In this document: positions 15,669 through 16,602 of the stretch, piece after piece
How the letters are laid out: every line of letters starts with the position of its first letter
Numbering within the stretch: the first letter of the stretch is position 1
Position numbers and translations under genes: made by a program
Assembly: GCA_030603485.1 (NCBI GenBank)
Contig: JAUVXS010000018.1
Span: 1 to 16,602, forward strand
DNA: 16,602 nt
Source of the DNA: Dehalococcoidia bacterium
GTDB lineage: Bacteria; Chloroflexota; Dehalococcoidia; GIF9; AB-539-J10
Direction: 5' to 3'
Notes under the pieces: model-generated
The model's input: only the letters and a program-made list of their open reading frames with translations
Told to the model about the DNA's origin: nothing
The model's database searches: none

Positions 15669-15697
15669 TTGACAGAGAATTTCCCCTTATCTATACT
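15669..15697 (+). promoter_or_regulatory. Strong sigma70-type promoter of the tRNA operon
   Basis: A perfect TTGACA (15669-15674), exactly 17 bases of spacer, and TATACT (15692-15697, 5 of 6 to consensus) predict a start near 15704, about 20 bases before tRNA-Thr. A second possible element upstream is an extended -10, TGGTATAAT at 15605-15613, with no -35. A promoter for the divergent rpsB must also lie in 15571-15724 but no strong match was found for it. Confidence 0.8.
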
Positions 15698-15724
15698 ATT
15701 GAGCCGAAATTGTAGCCAAAAATT

Positions 15725-15797
15725 GCCCGAGTAGCTCAATGGTAGAGCAACCGACTTGTAATCGGTAGGTTAGTGGGTTCGAATCCCCTCTCGGGCT
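15725..15797 (+). tRNA. tRNA-Thr (anticodon TGT)
   Basis: The acceptor GCCCGAG (15725-15731) pairs fully with CTCGGGC (15790-15796), with discriminator T15797. The D stem GCTC/GAGC is at 15734-15737 and 15745-15748. The anticodon stem ACCGA/TCGGT encloses loop CTTGTAA with anticodon TGT at 15757-15759. The T loop is TTCGAAT, and the T stem has one T-C mismatch and one G-T pair. CCA is not encoded. It reads ACA and other ACN codons. Confidence 0.95.
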
Positions 15798-15833
15798 GGG
15801 TTTTTCATATATTCTATGATAAGCTTATATCAG

Positions 15834-15918
15834 GGAGGGGTGCCGGAGTGGTTAATCGGAGCAGACTGTAAATCTGCCGCCCGTAAGGGCTGCGTAGGTT
15901 CGAATCCTACCCCCTCCA
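15834..15918 (+). tRNA. tRNA-Tyr (anticodon GTA)
   Basis: The acceptor GGAGGGG (15834-15840) pairs with CCCCTCC (15911-15917), discriminator A15918. The anticodon arm is GCAGA-CTGTAAA-TCTGC with GTA at 15868-15870. It has the long class II variable arm (CGCCCGTAAGGGC) expected of bacterial tRNA-Tyr and a perfect T arm GTAGG-TTCGAAT-CCTAC. At 85 nt the length is normal. CCA is not encoded. Confidence 0.97.
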
Positions 15919-15934
15919 CTGTAAAGTGCAGGAG

Positions 15935-15977
15935 GCCCACATAGCTCAGTAGGTAGAGCACGTTCTTGGTAAGAATC
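15935..15977 (+). pseudogene. tRNA-Thr (GGT), truncated after the anticodon loop
   Basis: Bases 15935-15975 are a textbook tRNA-Thr 5' half: acceptor strand GCCCACA, D arm GCTC/GAGC with loop AGTAGGTA, and anticodon loop TTGGTAA with GGT at 15968-15970. The anticodon stem closes for C-G, T-A, T-A and a G-T pair, then fails at the fifth position. After GAA (15973-15975) the sequence leaves the tRNA: there is no variable loop, no T arm and no matching 3' acceptor strand (TGTGGGC). AGGCCC (15933-15938) is matched by GGGCCT at 15978-15983, an inverted repeat around the fragment. It cannot make a functional tRNA as it stands. The promoter and the two upstream tRNA genes are intact. Confidence 0.8.
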
Positions 15978-16014
15978 GGGCCTAACCACCATCACACTCA
16001 CCATAATTACTTTT

Positions 16015-16227
16015 CTACCTACTTGTCCTAGCAGCATCTGTTCTTGGACTCGTTATCCACTCAACAAAATCGTCAAGCCCTACGGCATAGTATTGCTGCT
16101 CACCAGCAGGTTTCCAGAGAACAGACGAAGACTTGATTCGGATAAATCCTACTGTCTCACCTTTTCGTGTTACTATCTTCTCCTCAACATAACTCGGCCC
16201 TGCAAATTCGTACTTGTATTTCGGCAT
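16015..16227 (-). CDS. Small protein of unknown function (70 aa)
   Basis: Not recognised. The 70-residue product begins MPKYKYEFAGPSYVEEK, continues with a beta-rich stretch (ETVGFIRIKSSSVLWKPAG) and a segment YYAVGLDDFVEWI, and ends with a polar tail. No signal peptide, membrane segment or cysteine is present. Support for a real gene is good. AGGAGG (plus-strand 16237-16242) lies 9 bases before the ATG, and a near-consensus promoter lies just upstream (16272-16300). Alternating hydrophobic residues suggest a small beta-barrel or DNA-binding fold, but that is a guess. It is transcribed towards the broken tRNA-Thr and lies in the region that replaces the tRNA's 3' half. Confidence 0.7.
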   Translation of the reverse strand: MPKYKYEFAGPSYVEEKIVTRKGETVGFIRIKSSSVLWKPAGEQQYYAVGLDDFVEWITSPRTDAARTSR

Positions 16228-16271
16228 TAACTTCTTCCTCCTATAGCGTTAATAATATACCTCTTCTTCCC

Positions 16272-16300
16272 ATTATACATTCACATAACATTTTTTCCAA
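16272..16300 (-). promoter_or_regulatory. Promoter of the 70-residue gene
   Basis: On the minus strand, TATAAT (plus 16272-16277) is separated by exactly 17 bases from TTGGAA (plus 16295-16300, 4 of 6 to TTGACA). The predicted start is near 16265, giving a leader of about 38 nt with a strong Shine-Dalgarno. The -35 overlaps the 3' end of the preceding small gene. Confidence 0.6.
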
Positions 16301-16511
16301 TATTACCTTCCTTCTCCCACAAATACAACCCAAACCACGTGTGCTCTTCACGCTCTGCCTTGCTCATCCTCCCTAAACTAACCAACATCTCTTTTTGCGG
16401 ATAATCGCCAAGCTCCTTTTTAAACCATTGAGAGAAGCCTATCCAGCCTGGGAACACCCAGCCAGCACTCATAATATACTTGCGAACATGGTACGACTGC
16501 CTTTCCGCCAC
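16281..16511 (-). CDS. Small Trp-rich protein of unknown function (76 aa)
   Basis: Not recognised. The product is rich in aromatic residues (five Trp), with AGWVFPGWIGFSQWFKKELG, then a charged helix-like part (LGRMSKAEREEHTWFGLYLW) and a basic end. The longest start is GTG at 16511, 8 bases after the stop of a preceding open frame. ATG at 16472 is an alternative. Neither has a clear Shine-Dalgarno, so the start is uncertain. It is followed by the promoter of the 70-residue gene. It could be a small mobile-element or phage-type protein, but nothing seen proves that. Confidence 0.45.
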   Translation of the reverse strand: MAERQSYHVRKYIMSAGWVFPGWIGFSQWFKKELGDYPQKEMLVSLGRMSKAEREEHTWFGLYLWEKEGNIGKNVM

Positions 16512-16519
16512 TTCGACAT

Positions 16520-16600
16520 CTATTTCTGCGCTTCAAATTCTCTCTTTGACAGTGACACAAAAATAATTGCCAGTATTCCCAAAAGGCCTGATGCAAGGGC
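16520..16600 (-). CDS. Possible C-terminal end of a membrane protein, cut by window edge
   Basis: A frame open from the window edge to TAG at 16520-16522 encodes 26 residues: ALASGLLGILAIIFVSLS followed by KREFEAQK. This is a hydrophobic helix with a positively charged flank, as at the end of a membrane protein. Its stop lies 8 bases before the GTG of the next small gene, which fits an operon. Only the tail is visible, so the call is tentative. Another open frame over the same bases is rich in Cys, Arg and Trp and looks like a shadow. Confidence 0.35.
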   Translation of the reverse strand, partial: ALASGLLGILAIIFVSLSKREFEAQK

Positions 16601-16602
16601 AC

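Noticed and set aside
15798..15833. T run after tRNA-Thr(TGT) as a terminator
   Set aside because: The GGGTTTTTC stretch has no dedicated stem apart from the tRNA acceptor itself, and a co-oriented tRNA-Tyr follows at once. Read-through is more likely.
16040..16047. Second copy of GTTCTTGG (also at 15962) as an attachment-site direct repeat
   Set aside because: An 8-base match within 80 bases in AT-rich sequence is too short to count as an attachment site.

Overview
This window looks like part of a bacterial chromosome, most likely from a Chloroflexota lineage related to Dehalococcoidia. That assignment rests on recalled gene order (a rpsB-tsf-frr-cdsA-dxr-rseP-ispG-proS block), on a short EF-Ts without a C-terminal module, and on moderate GC content. 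No rRNA or phylogenetic marker search was possible, so the taxonomy is inference. Almost every full-length gene belongs to translation, isoprenoid precursor synthesis or phospholipid/envelope synthesis.

Layout. Bases 1-~440 contain no convincing gene: an inverted repeat, a degenerate pyrimidine-rich tract and a purine-rich tract. A probable promoter (TATAAT at 471-476) opens a plus-strand translation operon: thrS, infC, rpmI, rplT, pheS, pheT (624-7078). Its leader carries a fragment with the exact 3' half of a tRNA. That fragment also lies inside a 21-codon open frame with a perfect Shine-Dalgarno, and it ends in a T tract. The operon meets, tail to tail at about 7080-7190, a long minus-strand operon read from 15570 down to 7190: rpsB, tsf, frr, cdsA, dxr, rseP, ispG, proS. 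Most junctions there overlap or are only a few bases apart. The two genes often found in this cluster, pyrH (between tsf and frr) and uppS (between frr and cdsA), are absent.

Divergent from rpsB, a strong sigma70-type promoter (TTGACA-N17-TATACT) drives a tRNA operon: tRNA-Thr(TGT), tRNA-Tyr(GTA), then a tRNA-Thr(GGT) that stops matching just past its anticodon loop. From about 15978 to the end the content changes to small unrecognised minus-strand genes. One of them has a perfect TATAAT, a plausible -35 and a strong Shine-Dalgarno. This looks like a rearrangement or genomic-island boundary inside the tRNA gene.

How the genes work together. ThrRS, PheRS (alpha and beta) and ProRS charge tRNAs. 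IF3, L35, L20, S2, EF-Ts and RRF build, feed and recycle ribosomes. Dxr and IspG are the second and penultimate steps of the MEP isoprenoid pathway. CdsA makes CDP-diacylglycerol, and RseP is a site-2 intramembrane protease. The most unusual features are the tRNA-derived thrS leader, a ThrRS without a TGS domain, a non-AUG infC start, the missing pyrH and uppS, an 18-bp tandem repeat that adds a 6-residue repeat tail to S2, and the broken tRNA-Thr with novel small genes next to it.
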